Origin: Eopsaltria australis
Taxonomy: Eukaryota > Chordata > Aves > Passeriformes > Petroicidae
Direction of reading: 5' to 3'
Length of the DNA: 64,000 nt
NCBI GenBank assembly: GCA_034509425.1
Contig: JAVTVJ010000228.1
Location: 186,001-250,000, forward strand
Position numbers and translations under genes: made by a program. Shown in pieces: positions 1-13,600 of this stretch. Each line of letters starts with the position of its first letter. Within the stretch, counting starts at the first letter, position 1. The notes beneath the pieces are model-generated. The model was not told the origin of the DNA. It saw nothing but the letters and a program-made list of their open reading frames with translations, and did not search any database.

Positions 1-3000
1 AAAGGATAAAATCCTCCCTCCTTTCTCTGGTTTTCTTCATCCTTCTTCAAAATTGTGCAACTTTTTGGCTTACCTTTCCAGAGGGACCATCTCTGGGCAA
101 GGCAATCCATAATTTTTCTCTCCTCCTCTATTACCAATATGTTTGCTAGTTTACGAAAATTATAATCATAAGGAGAATTGGTATGAAAACGCATCACATG
201 TCCCAAAAGTAACATTCAACATTTGCTTGATGATATTTTCATTGTGAAGTGGAAATGCAGTTTCTGTAGGTTTAAATAATACAAAATTCCTCATTTGTCC
301 CCTTTTTCTCACTATCTGCTCCCAGTGAAGTCACCATGCTAGTGTCTTCTGGGAAAATATCTGCCAGAGTTTGGAGACATGCATGTTTCCCATATCTTCT
401 GCTCGTATTTTTTTGTGTACATGGTGGAAAGAGATGCATATAACTGCCAGTTGTCATGCATACCTTGAATATATGCAAGATAACTGGTATTGTGGAAATG
501 GAAATGGCTCTTTTTCCAGTGTAAGGCTAATAATCAAACCAGATTAATGAACTATTTTTTTTTTCTTTCCATGACTGAGAAGTCAACTTTTTATCCTCTT
601 TTGATGGATAAATGTGTTGTGGCACAGCTGAATTCTTTAATCCCCCTTTCCATTACTCTCCCTCCAAGTACATTTCTTCAGTAATGACAGTTCACAGAAA
701 AACTCTCCAGAGGGATATAAAATCCTGGCATCAGTATTTCTTTTTGGAAGCAAGTATTCTGAAGAGCTCTCCTTGTTGCCTAATGAACCAAACCCCAAAC
801 CTTGTATTTCATTATGGTTATGATTCCTTAACCCACTAGAGTCTCTCATCAAAATGTGGTCTCATTAAGTGAAAGAGACACTGTGCACCACTCCATTAAA
901 ATGTGCTAAGCTAATTTGTTGTCTGACGTGAGATGAAATGAAATATAATTATTTCAGATCTGTTCCTAGTGGACTGTAGCATACATCATAAGCTGGAAAA
1001 ATGTGTATGACAGTTTGGTATTCCTAGTTCTGGGGGCCCACATCTGAATGAGTGTGTAAAGTAATGAATCTAGAGAGATATTTTCTTCTTTTTGTGTGAG
1101 GAGAATGGGAACTTTGTGTTGTGGTCCAGATTCAGACTGGTCATCTGCACCTTTGAATGAAATTTGCTGCAGCTTGCATTATGCCTGATGTTTGCACATA
1201 TACCCAGGAGGTGAGGGAGCAAGGGAGCTTTCTCCAAACACATGCCCTGCTTTGTACAGACTGTGGGCATGAGTGCAGGCTCCAACTTCTTTTCTGTGAG
1301 GGTCTGGTTTTTGCACTGTGAGCTGGGAGATCTACATAATGATTCTTGTACTTTTGCAAACAGAAAGATCAGATGAGCTGCAACATGCTTTGATAGAGTA
1401 AACAATGTATTTGCCCCAAGGAAGCTGTGATAAATTTAAAGGTTGGGAAGGGGAAGAAACTACTTGCAACAGAGTGGCAGAGGTGCTTTGGGACTCTTTA
1501 ACAGAGGGAAAATCCAATAAAGATCAGATTTACAAACAGAAACCAAGGATTTGAGTATGCAATTAACTACCTAATTTAAACACAGAATGTCTGTAACTGG
1601 GGCATGTAAACTTAACTCATAAGTGGGTGTTCAGCTTGCTGTCCATATATAGGTTATCTGAACATATACTCATAGTACCTGCATATGCATATAAAACATT
1701 GTTGTAGGCCCCTATTTCATGCCAAGCAAGTGCGGCTTTGTATTTCTGTAAAGTGTTAAAATTGAAAATATTCTTAAGTTATTTCTTTGAATGGTATTCT
1801 GAAAAGAGATATAAATTACACTGTGGATTTCTAGAGGCACTAAGGATACGCATTGAAAAGGGCACAAAAGGATGAGATCTTTATACTGAACTGCTTTTCC
1901 TCCTCATCTGGGAAGGTGATGTCCAAGCATCCCACCCAACTGTTAGCATTTCCAATTAAAGGCTTCCACACTTGTGAATCAGTAAGTTGGTTCTGGTGTC
2001 CTGTGTTATATTGTCCACACTATCAGTATGATAGGGAAGATCACAAGATGGAATATGAAGGGAAAATACAGGGAGAATTAGCATGGTATGTGGTGTTAAG
2101 CCATTTCCTTTGGACTGCATCATGTCAAGAGTCAGGAAAACACACTGGACCTCTCTGTAAAGAATCTGTAAAGATGGTGACCTAAGCATCATATGGGTCA
2201 CTGAAAACTTGAATAATTCTTGAATAGTTCAGCCTATTTAGTTCCTCAAATGCCACTTTAAACATTATGTACATAGTTGATACAACTGCATAGTGAGTTC
2301 CCTTGGGTTTTTTGCTCACTCTGAGAACTAATTTCTGAGAATCTTCCTGTGACTGGGAACAGTATTCCTGTTTGGCTTAAACTCAAAAATTTGCAAGAAA
2401 AGGAAACTAGAGAAAGGTTTGTATAAAGCTACAGGAGGTCTGAGACCAAAATCCAAATGTGACATTGCTTACAATTACATAAATAGTGTTCCCGTGCATT
2501 TATCCCAGCTACGACCAATAGCTAATAATAAATTATAGAGGCCCAATGTGATTTATGCACAGAAGTTTCTATACAGGAATTTGTGTGAATGAAAATTACT
2601 ATTATTTCCTTTTCTATCCAAAGAAAGGAAACAATTCAATTCTTGTGGAGAATATAATTTTCCTCCATTTAGTTTTAAATGGCATTAGCACAGCAATCAG
2701 ATTTTGAATTTAAAGATAAATACTTCTGGACCTGGTCTGTAAATGTACAAAATACTAAACAATAAATAGAACAATTCCCTCACTTTTGTATTTCAAAGGG
2801 CATTAGCATTTTGCTGTATAGGAGGATAGCTTCTCAAACTGTTTTGCCTCCAAGTGACCTATTCCACTTTTTTTAAACTGTGTCAGGTAACCTCTGAATG
2901 TTAAAAAAGGCCTAAAATTTAAGCATTAAGATTATTTAGAAGACACTTTGATATCATGATATAGTAACATTATTAATTGATGATCACTTCTGATGGTACT

Positions 3001-3289
3001 GTATCTTCCACAGATGAAATTTGAGAGACTTTTGTAAATGTGCAACAGTAGGGAGAAAACAGTCTAGCTCTGTCAAAAGAAAAGGATATGTAATAGCATT
3101 AATCCTTAAACTGCATTTGAAAATTCACAGGAAAGCCAGTGTCTTGTAATTATAAAAGGCAGCAGTAATGATGTGACAAAGACAACCCCATGTGGTCATC
3201 TCCAGCGATTAGAAAAAAGGGAACCAAATAAATTAGGGCACCAATCCAGTTCTCAGCAGTGGAGGAAACATCTGCCTGTGTGTAGGGAA
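1..3289. other. Unique AT-rich non-coding DNA
   Basis: No gene, RNA or recognisable repeat is visible here. Open frames at 1070-1405 (minus, 111 codons) and 1853-2185 (plus, 110 codons) have no recognisable domain, signal peptide or family motif and are probably chance. Short homopolymer runs, such as T-runs near 550, are the only simple structure. Confidence 0.6.
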
Positions 3290-3405
3290 GGCAGGGGAGG
3301 GGGCAGTGGGGCAGGTGAGGGGGCACTGATGGGCTCTGCAGGTGCAGGGGTGGGCAGGACAGGTAACAAATGGGACAGTGGGGTACAGGGGAGAGGATGG
3401 GAATG
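3290..3405 (+). other. G-rich island with potential G-quadruplex
   Basis: The plus strand becomes strongly G-rich in an otherwise AT-rich setting. At 3294-3323 there are four runs of four or five G separated by loops of 1, 4 and 7 bases, which fits the canonical intramolecular quadruplex pattern. Further runs of three or four G continue to about 3400. The repeated GGGCAG/GGGGCAG-like words suggest a degenerate minisatellite. I see no open frame of interest and no CpG enrichment, so it is not a typical promoter CpG island. Confidence 0.55.
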
Positions 3406-3589
3406 TCTTGGCTCAGGGTTTGCCTTCAGCTGCCTCACACTGCACCACTGTAACTTTTGGAGTCTGAATGCTGCATTGTAGACTTCATCTGTCTTTATTT
3501 GTAGACAGGAGAAAGATTTCCTTTTTAATCAGGGCATGCTGCAGAAAACCCAGAGGAGATTATTGCTTCTGGTTCACGCTTTTTATTTT

Positions 3590-4110
3590 CTAACAAAGAA
3601 GGCTATCTTGTTACCTCCTCATACTGGGTCAGAGCACGTATACGGCATCTCACATGTCAAGTGGCTTTAATTACCCTTCTAAAAGAGAGTGATTAGAAAT
3701 AAAGCAAGTAGTGTTAAATCTTTGGACTACTACTGAGGTTTCCCTGGACTTCCATTGGATAGATTCTTTTGACTGCAGTGAGAATTTGCCTGAGTAAAAA
3801 ATGAAAAGAGCCTTTGGTTATAGCTTTAATTACTGAATCGAGCTACAGGAGAAATCAATGTCACATTCATTTAAATTTGCCACATTGGAGCCTGCTGTAG
3901 GCCTCGTGAAACCACTGCCTTGCCTTTGTTAGCCGTGCACATCTCAGATGCTGATTTTTTTCACCGTTTCCTTACAGGTGGATTGCTACAGTTCCAAGTA
4001 ACTGCAAGATGTGTCAGCAGCTGCTGCTGTTATTGATAAATTGTGCAGCCACTTTGACTAGGACACACTGAGGTGCCTTTGAGGTAGCGAAATAAGAGGA
4101 TTTAAAGGCA
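3590..4110. promoter_or_regulatory. Candidate conserved non-coding element
   Basis: The base composition is balanced, simple repeats are absent and recognisable transcription-factor words are dense. At 4015-4026 a perfect 12-bp palindrome, CAGCAGCTGCTG, contains an E-box (CAGCTG). The block also carries TAATTA-like and ATTTAAAT-like words. This resembles vertebrate conserved enhancers by eye, but conservation cannot be seen in one sequence. An alternative is plain unique DNA. Confidence 0.2.
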
Positions 4111-7100
4111 AAGCCCTAGATAGAGTGATGTATGAAGTGCTCAACCTGCCTGGATGTGAATGGTTGTGTTAGGTTGATAGCTGTGCTATAATGTGTTCAC
4201 AGTAATGTCTTACTGAAGGCAACACTATATAGTTTGAAAGGTCTGGGTAAACATTGTATGGCTGCATCCCTCAAACAGACCTTAGGGCACTGTCTCACCT
4301 GCTTCCCTCCCCTTTGGGGGAAAGGATGAATTTCTTTTTTTGTTTTTTATTTCTCAGGGAACAGTTTTCTCCCAGTGATGTGCCTGCTTTTGTCTGTTCC
4401 TCTTTCCCTCTGGCTCTTTGTTTACTGGGAAGACCTGAGTTTGCTGCCCTTTCCCTTTCTCCTACAAGCTGGGTTAAATACAAGGAAGGCTTGCTCTCCT
4501 TCTTATTGTCCTGCATGTAGAGAGTTGTATCATCTCACTGGAATCCTTCCTTCAACTTTCAGATTTTGACATGGGCTTTTGCTGCCCTTTTCCTTTTCTG
4601 CCACTTGCAAGAGGATGTTTTTTCCCGTGTTTTTACAGGTTTGGATCTGAGGCTAAAAAGATCAGTAAACATTGAAATAAAACCACAGTAAAAGTAAAGA
4701 AGGACTCACACATAGAGCCCAAGGATGTGCACTCTTTTGGTTATGTACTTAAAAGGCCCTTACATTTCTGTGCAAGATGGAATGACTGCTTTTGAAGGTA
4801 TATTCAAGGATATTCACAGAAATGCTTTGTGAATACCAGTGGATGAAGACTTACATTTAAAGAAGTCAATGATAGAAGAAAAAATTGACACAGAAAGAAC
4901 TTTTCAGGTTACATGAGTTACAAAAATGCAGTACAGTATGAAAACATACTGTCACCCTCTGATTCAGAGGATAAGCAAGGAGGAAGCAACTAGTCACATT
5001 GAAAAGGCGAGCATTAGGGTTACAAGTTAGAAAAGAAGATGGTGCCATTTAGCTCTAATACCCAACAGGCTGGTTTGCACTTGGAAAAGCAAAGGCTTTT
5101 ACTGATATTGTCACATTGTTTTTAGCTGACATTTGGAAGTATGCATCTATGATAAACATGTAGGAGAAATAACCTGTATTGAGATGACAGGAGATATGAT
5201 TAGATCATGAGCAATCCAGATCCTTCAGCAGAGAAACGATATTCACACCAGACTAAGATGAAACTAGACAGGTTGTGAAGAGATTAAGGTTTGCATGACA
5301 CAAAGCTGGGAGCTGGTCTCACAGCATGATACAGGCTTATAAAGCAGGCTTTCCTCTCTCCGTCCAGGAGCCTTCAAATCACTCACCCTGAAAGCAGATG
5401 ATTGCTGAGAATTTAGGCAGGGTGCGTGGCATGCCTATGAGCTTGTGGCTGAAAAGTGGCAAAGCAGAGCACTGATGTTAGAGCACATGTGGTAGAGTGA
5501 GACCTGGTGGGCTGGAGGTTACAAGGGGCTGCCTAAAATGCATAAATACTCAGGATATTGTATTCTGCTGGTAGAAGTCGATCTGGCTTGTAGACTAATT
5601 TAGAGAGTTTGCCTCGGAGGCATGACAAAATGTTCTCAATCCTCCCGTTTGGCAGACATAATATTGATGTTCTGCTGAGTTGCTGAACATATCTTCACCA
5701 TGACCTGTGATACGAGGTATCAAAATATTTGTTGCCAGAATTTCTTTGTTATCCTGAATTATCACCTAATGTCTTCCAGTTTTTTTTTTTCTTTCAATTA
5801 TGTGGCACTGACTGTTTATAGAAGAGATTTAAAATAATCAGATAGTCTTTCTTTGCTGAAAAAAAAAAAGGATTCTACAGTTTTGTTTTGTACACCATTT
5901 TTACTTGGTTGAAATTTCAAACTGATGTCAGATTGTTGCAGAAGCAGATTGGTAGAGACTTGGGATTTTCATTTACTTGTTTCTCAACTGGTAGAGTTGT
6001 TTTCAACAAAAAAAAGTACTGAGTTTTTTCATCTTTTTCATCTTTCATCACAATTTAATTCTTTTTATTCAAATCTAAAATGTCTGCAAGAGAAAAGATG
6101 CTGCATTCAGTTCAATTGAACGTACTTCAGACATGAGCAGATTATCTGATGTTTATAATGTATGTTTATTATCATAGCAATCTTTCCTCTCTGCAACTAT
6201 TAGGTCAATTTGCTTTTTAAATTTAAGGTCCTTTGTTATATTTTGGTTGTCATGCTTCCGTACTACCATCTCCAGATGTCTCAATAATTGGAAATAGAGT
6301 AGGGATTGCACATCATTCCTATAGGGGACACAGATGAAAGGATCAAGGCTGAAGGGATAACACATGAAAAGAAGCAGAAGGAATTATTATTGCCAAGTCC
6401 AACAAGCGTTCAGAGCAGGGTGTCAGAATGGATTGACTTCAATAAAAAAAAATTGCCCTAGTAACAACTGAGTTAAATGTATGAGTAAGAACCTCAGGAA
6501 TTGGACTATTGTTTGATATTTCCACAATCACTTTGCATGTCAGTCAGCATTAGTGACTGTCTGGGAAGCTGACACTGTCTGAAATAGTTTGGTTGTCAAG
6601 TATTGGAAATGATTAGCTTTGTTTTGAAGGACCATTTGGGGTGTAGATTACTGTCTTTATCCTTAGTTTGTCTACTGCTATGTTCTACTACATCTCATAC
6701 TTGTTGCAATCCATTTTAAAGTCTGCTTTGAATATGAATACTTTGGTAGTGTCACCTTCACTGACAGCTCTTCAGCATACTTTGTCCTCAAGCATAACAT
6801 ATAATGATGAATGGAAAACATCAGTAGTACTGGATGTAGCCTGTGAATATATTTTTGTAGGTCTAACAGCATGTTTGGACTTCTACTGGAACTGATAGAG
6901 CCTGAAATTATTGAAAACTCACTCTTGGATTTTATGTTTCTTAAGCCAGGTCAATTCTTACTGAGCTATACTCCAGGAGCAGGCAAATCAGTAGGTGGCA
7001 TGGAAAATTTTGCTTTTTATTAGTGTGAATACGTAACCACAGAGTCTCTAGCCTACTGCAGTTGTGTCCTGATAAATGACAATGCAAAACTACTTCTTTA

Positions 7101-9364
7101 ATAAACTTTTTCCTGCTCTGCAGGAGCTATAGCTTTATTAATAATAATGACTTTAAAAGGAGATGCTGCCTAAAGGCCAGAGACGAAGCTTGAAATAGGA
7201 CAAGTGATATATATTTCCCTGGCATTGGGGTTTCCCTAGGCTTGATTCAGGTTTGCCAAAGTGTCAGGAACTTACTAAGTTGAACCTTGACTGCCTACAG
7301 TTTCAATCCCTTTCTCTCTCCAGCACTGCAGCAACCTTTCCTTCCCTCAGACACCACATGGGACCTTGGCTTCCCAACCTCTTCTGGCTCAAGAGGGGGA
7401 CCCGGGGTGCAGAGCAGTAACCATGTTACCACTCTGTCACCGTTTCTGGCAAAGAGAAGGTGAGGACTGTTAGAGCAAGAGCAGACCTTTCACTTCAGGC
7501 TTCCAGATCAAAGAACCGCAAAAGGAATTTAGCTGCAGTTTTGTTGTTACATCACAATTTTTCATGGAACTCACCATGATGGAGCACTTAAGATGTCACG
7601 AAAGAGAGTAGCATGAGTAAACCCCAAATCAGTGCATTTGCTGTGGAAACAAGAGAGCTTTGCTGCCAAAGATCATTGTTATTGAACTTTAAAGAAGCAA
7701 CAGGCAATCCAGGGCCCAGCCACCTAGCAATTTAACTCTGAATTGTAGTACATCTGTCAGTAGTTGACTCCTATAACTGCCGGGAATGAAGGAAAAATAA
7801 GAATACTGTCCGTCATCAAAATACACTGTTCAGTAGACCTTTTGTGAATCCAGCCATAATCACCATTCCCTCCCTCACTGCAGGCTTAATTACATGGAAC
7901 AAAATGTATAGCTGGATAACTAGGCAGACCATAAAATAAAGTCTTGTATGTGTCTTCCTGTTCTTGTTTTCATTCCAGGTGGGTCAGTTCACAGATGTAA
8001 CATGTCTTTTCAGAAGTCACTTATAATCTGTTTTCTTTCTTTTTGTGGACATCATCACATTTATGCTTTAATAGATACTATTTGAACTATAGATGGATGT
8101 TAATTAGGCTGTGATTCAAAACCCAAAGGAATTACTTGCCCAAATGCCAACCAGTGTCACAGAGGATGGATCTCTTCTAGGTGGACTTACCACATCACAC
8201 TCATGTTTCACCACTGCATTGAAGAATATTTTCTGGTTAACTGATAGATGGGGAAAGAAGAGAATGACAAACTGGAGTTTTGGAAAATAGGTCCAAGGAA
8301 ATGTTTTTCTGGAGAAAGGTTTAGGAAAGAAAGCATAAATTATACCTGTTATGATTCAGATTATACAGGCACTCAGACATGCAAGTGGCCAGCTTTGACA
8401 GAAGAACAGGAATTGTAATTAGTTTTATATAGGAACTTTATTTCAAACATAAGTCTGATTTATTATTTAAGAATCAAACACCTTGACACACTGCCTCGCA
8501 TCCTTTCTTTTACAGTAGTGCCACATTTTTTCTGCTTATATTGCAACAATTGCACTGACTTTCTTAGCTCTCCGACATAGTTTGAAAAAGAGTTTGCAAA
8601 AATACTGAAAGAGACTAATCTGATTTTCCTCTCTATCTGTCTGTCTCTTCCATTAATAACTTTTAATATTTTTTTCTGGAGCAGGTAATAGAACTTGAAT
8701 GTTCTAACCAGCCCTGGCTCAACTTAAAGGGCCGTAGAGAAATAGGGACTCTTGTTGGAAGCTTCATGTCCTAGCCATGTTTTATATGTTGCATCCATAC
8801 AGGTCAGAAAAACTTTTACTGCTTCAAATTGTGCTTTAAAGATTCCTGTACTACTTCAGACATTGTCAGATACCACTTTGGTTGAGCTCACACAGAAGAT
8901 AGAATCTCAGTAAGGCTGCAACTTTGGATTGGAGGACACAAAATTTCAACAGATTTCAATCGCTTGTTGGTAGTTTGTGTCTTTACCAGATCTATCTGCT
9001 TGTTGTGTACATTGAAAAAAAAAAGGTATGGATTTTGGCATGAGGAAAACATCCTCTATTTTCTTTGAAAGTCCAGACAAAATCTGAGATGGGTGTCCTT
9101 GAATAAAGCAAGGTATGAAAACTAAGAGTAAATGGTGTGGAATATGCTTTTCTAATTTTCTTGGCATTTCACAATACTTCAGAATGAGTGGGGATGGATC
9201 TAGGTTTCTTAGGATCACATTATGGAGATGCTTTAGCAAAAAACAGACTCCAAAACACTCAGCTTTCAGCATATTATCTCCCTCCTTTCCCTAGTAAATC
9301 TTTCACTGTTTTGAAAGTCACATACCTACATTCAAGATGTTATTCTAGTGTTGTTTTCTCACAG
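4111..9364. other. Unique non-coding DNA, nothing recognised
   Basis: I find no gene, RNA or named repeat. The plus strand is pyrimidine-rich around 4290-4560. Short A or T homopolymers occur near 5780, 5860, 6007 and 9016. The small open frames (up to 108 codons, 8946-9272 minus) show no family motif. Confidence 0.55.
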
Positions 9365-9466
9365 CAAATGAACTCTACTTTCATCTTGCAGTGTGCCAAA
9401 TGTAGCTTCAAGAGTGACTGTGTTTTCATTGATATTTATGGTGCAGGTTTGAGAGGCAGAAAAAAG
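9365..9466 (+). other. Speculative exon candidate (34 codons)
   Basis: A pyrimidine-rich tract ending in a CACAG acceptor lies directly before 9365, and an AAG|GTAGGA donor-like site follows 9466. The segment is 102 bases, a multiple of three, and is open in the frame starting at 9365 (phase 0 at both ends). It lies within a longer plus-strand open frame, 9188-9544 (118 codons), which is among the longest in the window. The predicted peptide has the motif CAKCSFKSDC and a basic end, GLRGRKK, but I recognise no protein. Random open frames of this length are expected in 64 kb, so this is weak evidence of coding. Confidence 0.1.
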
Positions 9467-12400
9467 GTAGGAAAAACACAGTGGAAAGTAAGTATGCCTT
9501 TAATACTATTATTTTTTATAGTACAGGAAGTGTTTAGTGAATAGTATATGTGAAGATGTGGTTTTAATTTCTTAAAATCTAAAAGATGGATGATTTGCTA
9601 CAGTTGTAGTTAGTGTCTGAGACAAATTCTATCTGGAGCAGCACTGAGTGAACTGGCATATTTACAGAGTGGAGTTGTTCTGAGAACCTGCTGCAAGGCG
9701 AGCTTTACATACACATCACAGAAAGTCACAATTCAGAAGCTGTGATTGCTGTTTAAATATGATGGGAGAGTAAAATGAACAACAACAAAAAAGGAAAAAA
9801 GAAAGAGAATGTGACTACCTGAAAGCATTGTTTCTGGCTGATGGCTTGCAGTCTCTGAGGAAAGGGATGCACAGGAGCTTTCTACTTCAAGGGAAGCCAG
9901 GCTGGAAGGAAAGGCTGGACAGAGCCCAGGTACCATGTGAGCCTTGTTTTCTATGTGAGCAAGCAGCTCTGGAAAAAGGATAGGGGTGATGAGGTATCCT
10001 GCAGCGAGCACTGCAGGACAGTGGGCAGCTGGCCTCTTCAGTGCCTCCCTGGGGTGGCCCACCCTCTGTGAGAAACTTGGCTGAAATGGCTGAAATGAGG
10101 TCAGTCTCTTATTTTTCCAAATTCCCTGGTTCTACCTGGGAATTTACTTTGTTATTTCAGCTGCAACTCCAACAGAGAGGGAGGATACTCCCTCATTGCT
10201 TGGACATGGGAGGTAAGGAAGGGGCTGGACACCTCTTCCCTCCTTAACACTCTGGGCACTTAACCCCACAAGTGCTGCTTTATTTCACCAACTCACGTGC
10301 CACAGACCTATCTGTCAGTGGGGAGTGACAGCTCTCTCTCGATCTGCAATAGCATTCACTGCTGCTCTGATAAGCAGATTGGATTTCAAATGAACTTGAA
10401 ACACAAGATGACAGTTTGGGAAATGTAAAATTGAAATATGAATGGGTTATATGCTGCTGCATGTGTGGGGGAGGAAAACGTGATAACTGAGCAGTTTAAA
10501 TAGCAGGGTTCCCCTCTGTTTCTTTTCTTCCTAGTGCTTGTGGTAAATTACGGGCTTAGTGCTCAGACTTCAGTGCATATTTTACCACCTTGTTTCATAA
10601 GTCTGAATACAGCATTTAGTGGGAGGACAGCCTGTAATTATGTTGTAAGTTATCAAACAAACTGCAGATGTATAAATGTGAGGGTAGGCTTAACTACTTT
10701 GTTTTGAAAGGAACTTTAATATTAAACAAATGTGTACTTATTGGAAATGGCAGTGTTGAAAGCCTGCATTGTGAATCTGACTTAATAAACCTAATCTTTC
10801 CCTAAAGCTCTGTATATTATGGAGAAGTAATAAGATATCTTGACTAACTAAAATATTTTCCTTCATCTTTGAAAAAGAACCCTACTTCTAAAAGTAATTA
10901 ATTGTTTGATTTAAAGCATCCTATCTACATGACCAGATTTTTAATATTACCTGTAGGGATATGATAGATTGGAACAATGAGGCAAGTACATGAACAGCAT
11001 GTAGTTAGAACACATAATTTGAATGTTTGTGGGCATTCAGAGAGACTAAAAGTAATATATATTTGCATCTAATTTTAGAAATCCTTCCTGTAAGAATCAA
11101 GCTTTGACAAACAGAGCGAGATATGAACTTCCACCAAAAATTGCATCTGAACCTAGGGCAAATATTTAATATTTCTCAAGAGCTGTGCTTTGTATTTCTT
11201 CACTTTTTGCTGCTTTCTTTTTCCTTTTCCTTTTTTTCCCCCTTCACCCAGGACAGAGAAGGAATATCACAAGAAATACACAATTTTTAGAATAAGTCTA
11301 ATTCATCTTAAAGATGATGTGCCCTGAATATTATTGTCCAGCCCACTTTTACATGTACAGTAGGTTTGAATTATTCATTCACACACCAGTAGAATGTAGG
11401 TATAATGGGCTTTTCTGTAAGCCAATGTGAACTGCTCTCAAACCTTTTCAAAGTTTTCCTGCTTTTTACTCCTAGATAGGAACAAGCTGCTGGTGTCGGT
11501 ACTGTACAGGAAATGTGCTTTGAGGATAAAGGTTTTTCAGTTGCCCCACAAAGGTGTTAGTTTAAGTGAGGAGTTAAAAAAATAGATCTCTCCTAATTAT
11601 CTGAATAATGATAATAGAAAGTCCAGACATTTAAAACTTATTTGGTGTGGAGAAATTTGCAGTTATTGTCAGCTGGAACAAACAGGAATCAGCATGAGCT
11701 ATTCTGAGTTGGTGATCTGGCTTTGAAACCCATGTCATTACTGTTCCAGTGGATTTGTTAATAATTGGCTATACATATTTAAGGAGTAAGGAAGCAGAAG
11801 GTACTTGTGAAGATAAGTAGTGAAGGAGCAGTGTGTGTTCACAGTACTGAGGAACAGAAGAAAGAAATGAGAGAGGAAAGGAGTGGAGCAGGGAAATGGG
11901 AGCCTTGTAATTCACATGACTCTCGGTGGGAAGATTGTCTAGAGACCAGAGGTGGTGACAGATGGACACAGGGAGTCCATTCACTTCTTGTACTTGAGGT
12001 ATTTGCTTTCTGTTGCAGTTTGACCTTTCATCTGAATATGTCAGCTTGCCTGCTGTGGAACCAGCATCCAGTGCTTGCACGGTCCATAAGGATATGAATA
12101 TTTTTTGCTGGATCAGGCACTTTGTACATCATCTAATACCTAAGGCATAAAAATTGTCATTACAGCCATCTGCAATTTTTAGCAAAGGTTAATGCCTTCA
12201 AAGGAATTTTCTTTTTTTGATTAATCCATCCTACAGCTAATAATGTGACTAAAACTTCTTGATGGAACATTTCCAATGCTGTTAAAGGACCATAATAAAC
12301 CACGATAAAGTGCTCTCATTTTCTTCTTTTTCTATAAGAGAACAGAGATTTACAAAGAACATGGTTAAATAGAACATTAATGAATGACTGTATTAATTGT

Positions 12401-13600
12401 TTACAAAAGCAAAGAGCTAAGATCTAGGTGCAACAGGAAAAACAAGTTATAGGGAGAAGAGTTGCATTGCTTGACACTTTGAAAAGTATCTCTATTAACT
12501 GGCCCTTTCTCAAGAGACCAAACAACTGCTCTCAGGAGATCAAGTAATTACTTTTTTCATGCTGAATTCAGCAAAAATTGTGTTCTAATAGACATACCTG
12601 ACTGCTTTCATGGATAGATCAAGTTTTACCTTCAGTGCCTGCAGCTATGGGAGAACACATTAGGTTTTCCAACAACACCAAAAAAATGTTCTATGAAGGT
12701 CTCAAACCTTCTCACAAATCTTCAAAAGTCCCTTTTCCAGTGGGTGAGTATGATAGCTCAGAGAACATAGTTCAAAGCATGGTATAATGGAGAAGAAAGA
12801 GTACCTGGGCCTGTGCTTTGTGAGTGTTAAAGACAGACTATTAACGCAAGAGGATGCAGGAATCTCAGCATGTAAGATCAGATCCAGGTGTAATTTGTGG
12901 GTTATATGCACACTATAACTCTTTTGGGTCTTAGGTTGAATTTGAGTGGCTGAAAGGTTCAGAGACAATAACCACTACATTTCTGTAAATAAAGTCAGCT
13001 GCTATTGCTTTCAACATAACAAAAGAAGAAACCAGAAAAAATATTTTCATTTTAAAAGCTAGGTCGTGTTAATTTTGAGCTTAATTCTGCTTATTCAGTT
13101 AACTTCTACATAATTTAATAGCAAAGCTTCAACAGCTATATTCAGGCACTGTATTGGGTCATGGGGACCTGGTTCTGATCCTATATGCTTTGCTGATCAA
13201 AAGTCATAAATGCCATCTGATCAACAGGCACAGCAAGTGTATAGGTCCTTAATCTAGTCCAGTTGCAAGATAATGGGATTTGCATTAAAACTCAAAGAAA
13301 GCCTAACCTAAGTACCATTATATTGGATTTAAAGTAGTCTTAGGGTGTGCCCATTGAGTCTTATGATGGTATGGGTGATAGCTGTTGACTTAATGAAGCT
13401 TTTGTAGATTTTAGATCAGAGCCCTCTGCTTCACTAACTTTTTGTAACTGACTCAAAGGTAGGCATCATGCTTGCCTAGAGTCCCATGTAAGAGTAGGTA
13501 GACCAGTCTGCTGTTTGTGAAAATGTGTCACTACTAAAAACATCTACTGTACATTATTATGAATATTTTGACTGAAAGTAGGGACCTCAGCTCTGGAAAT
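9467..13600. other. Unique non-coding DNA
   Basis: No gene or named repeat is recognised. The region contains an A-rich patch at 9780-9810 (AAC and AAG words), a moderately GC-richer patch at 9830-10290 without recognisable homology, and a polypyrimidine tract at about 11205-11250. Open frames of about 100 codons at 9733-10062, 11769-12080 (both minus) and 11807-12097 (plus) lack family motifs. Confidence 0.55.

Noticed and set aside
1070..2185. Open frames of 110-111 codons on opposite strands as a gene pair
   Set aside because: Neither translation shows a family motif; composition matches the surrounding non-coding DNA.
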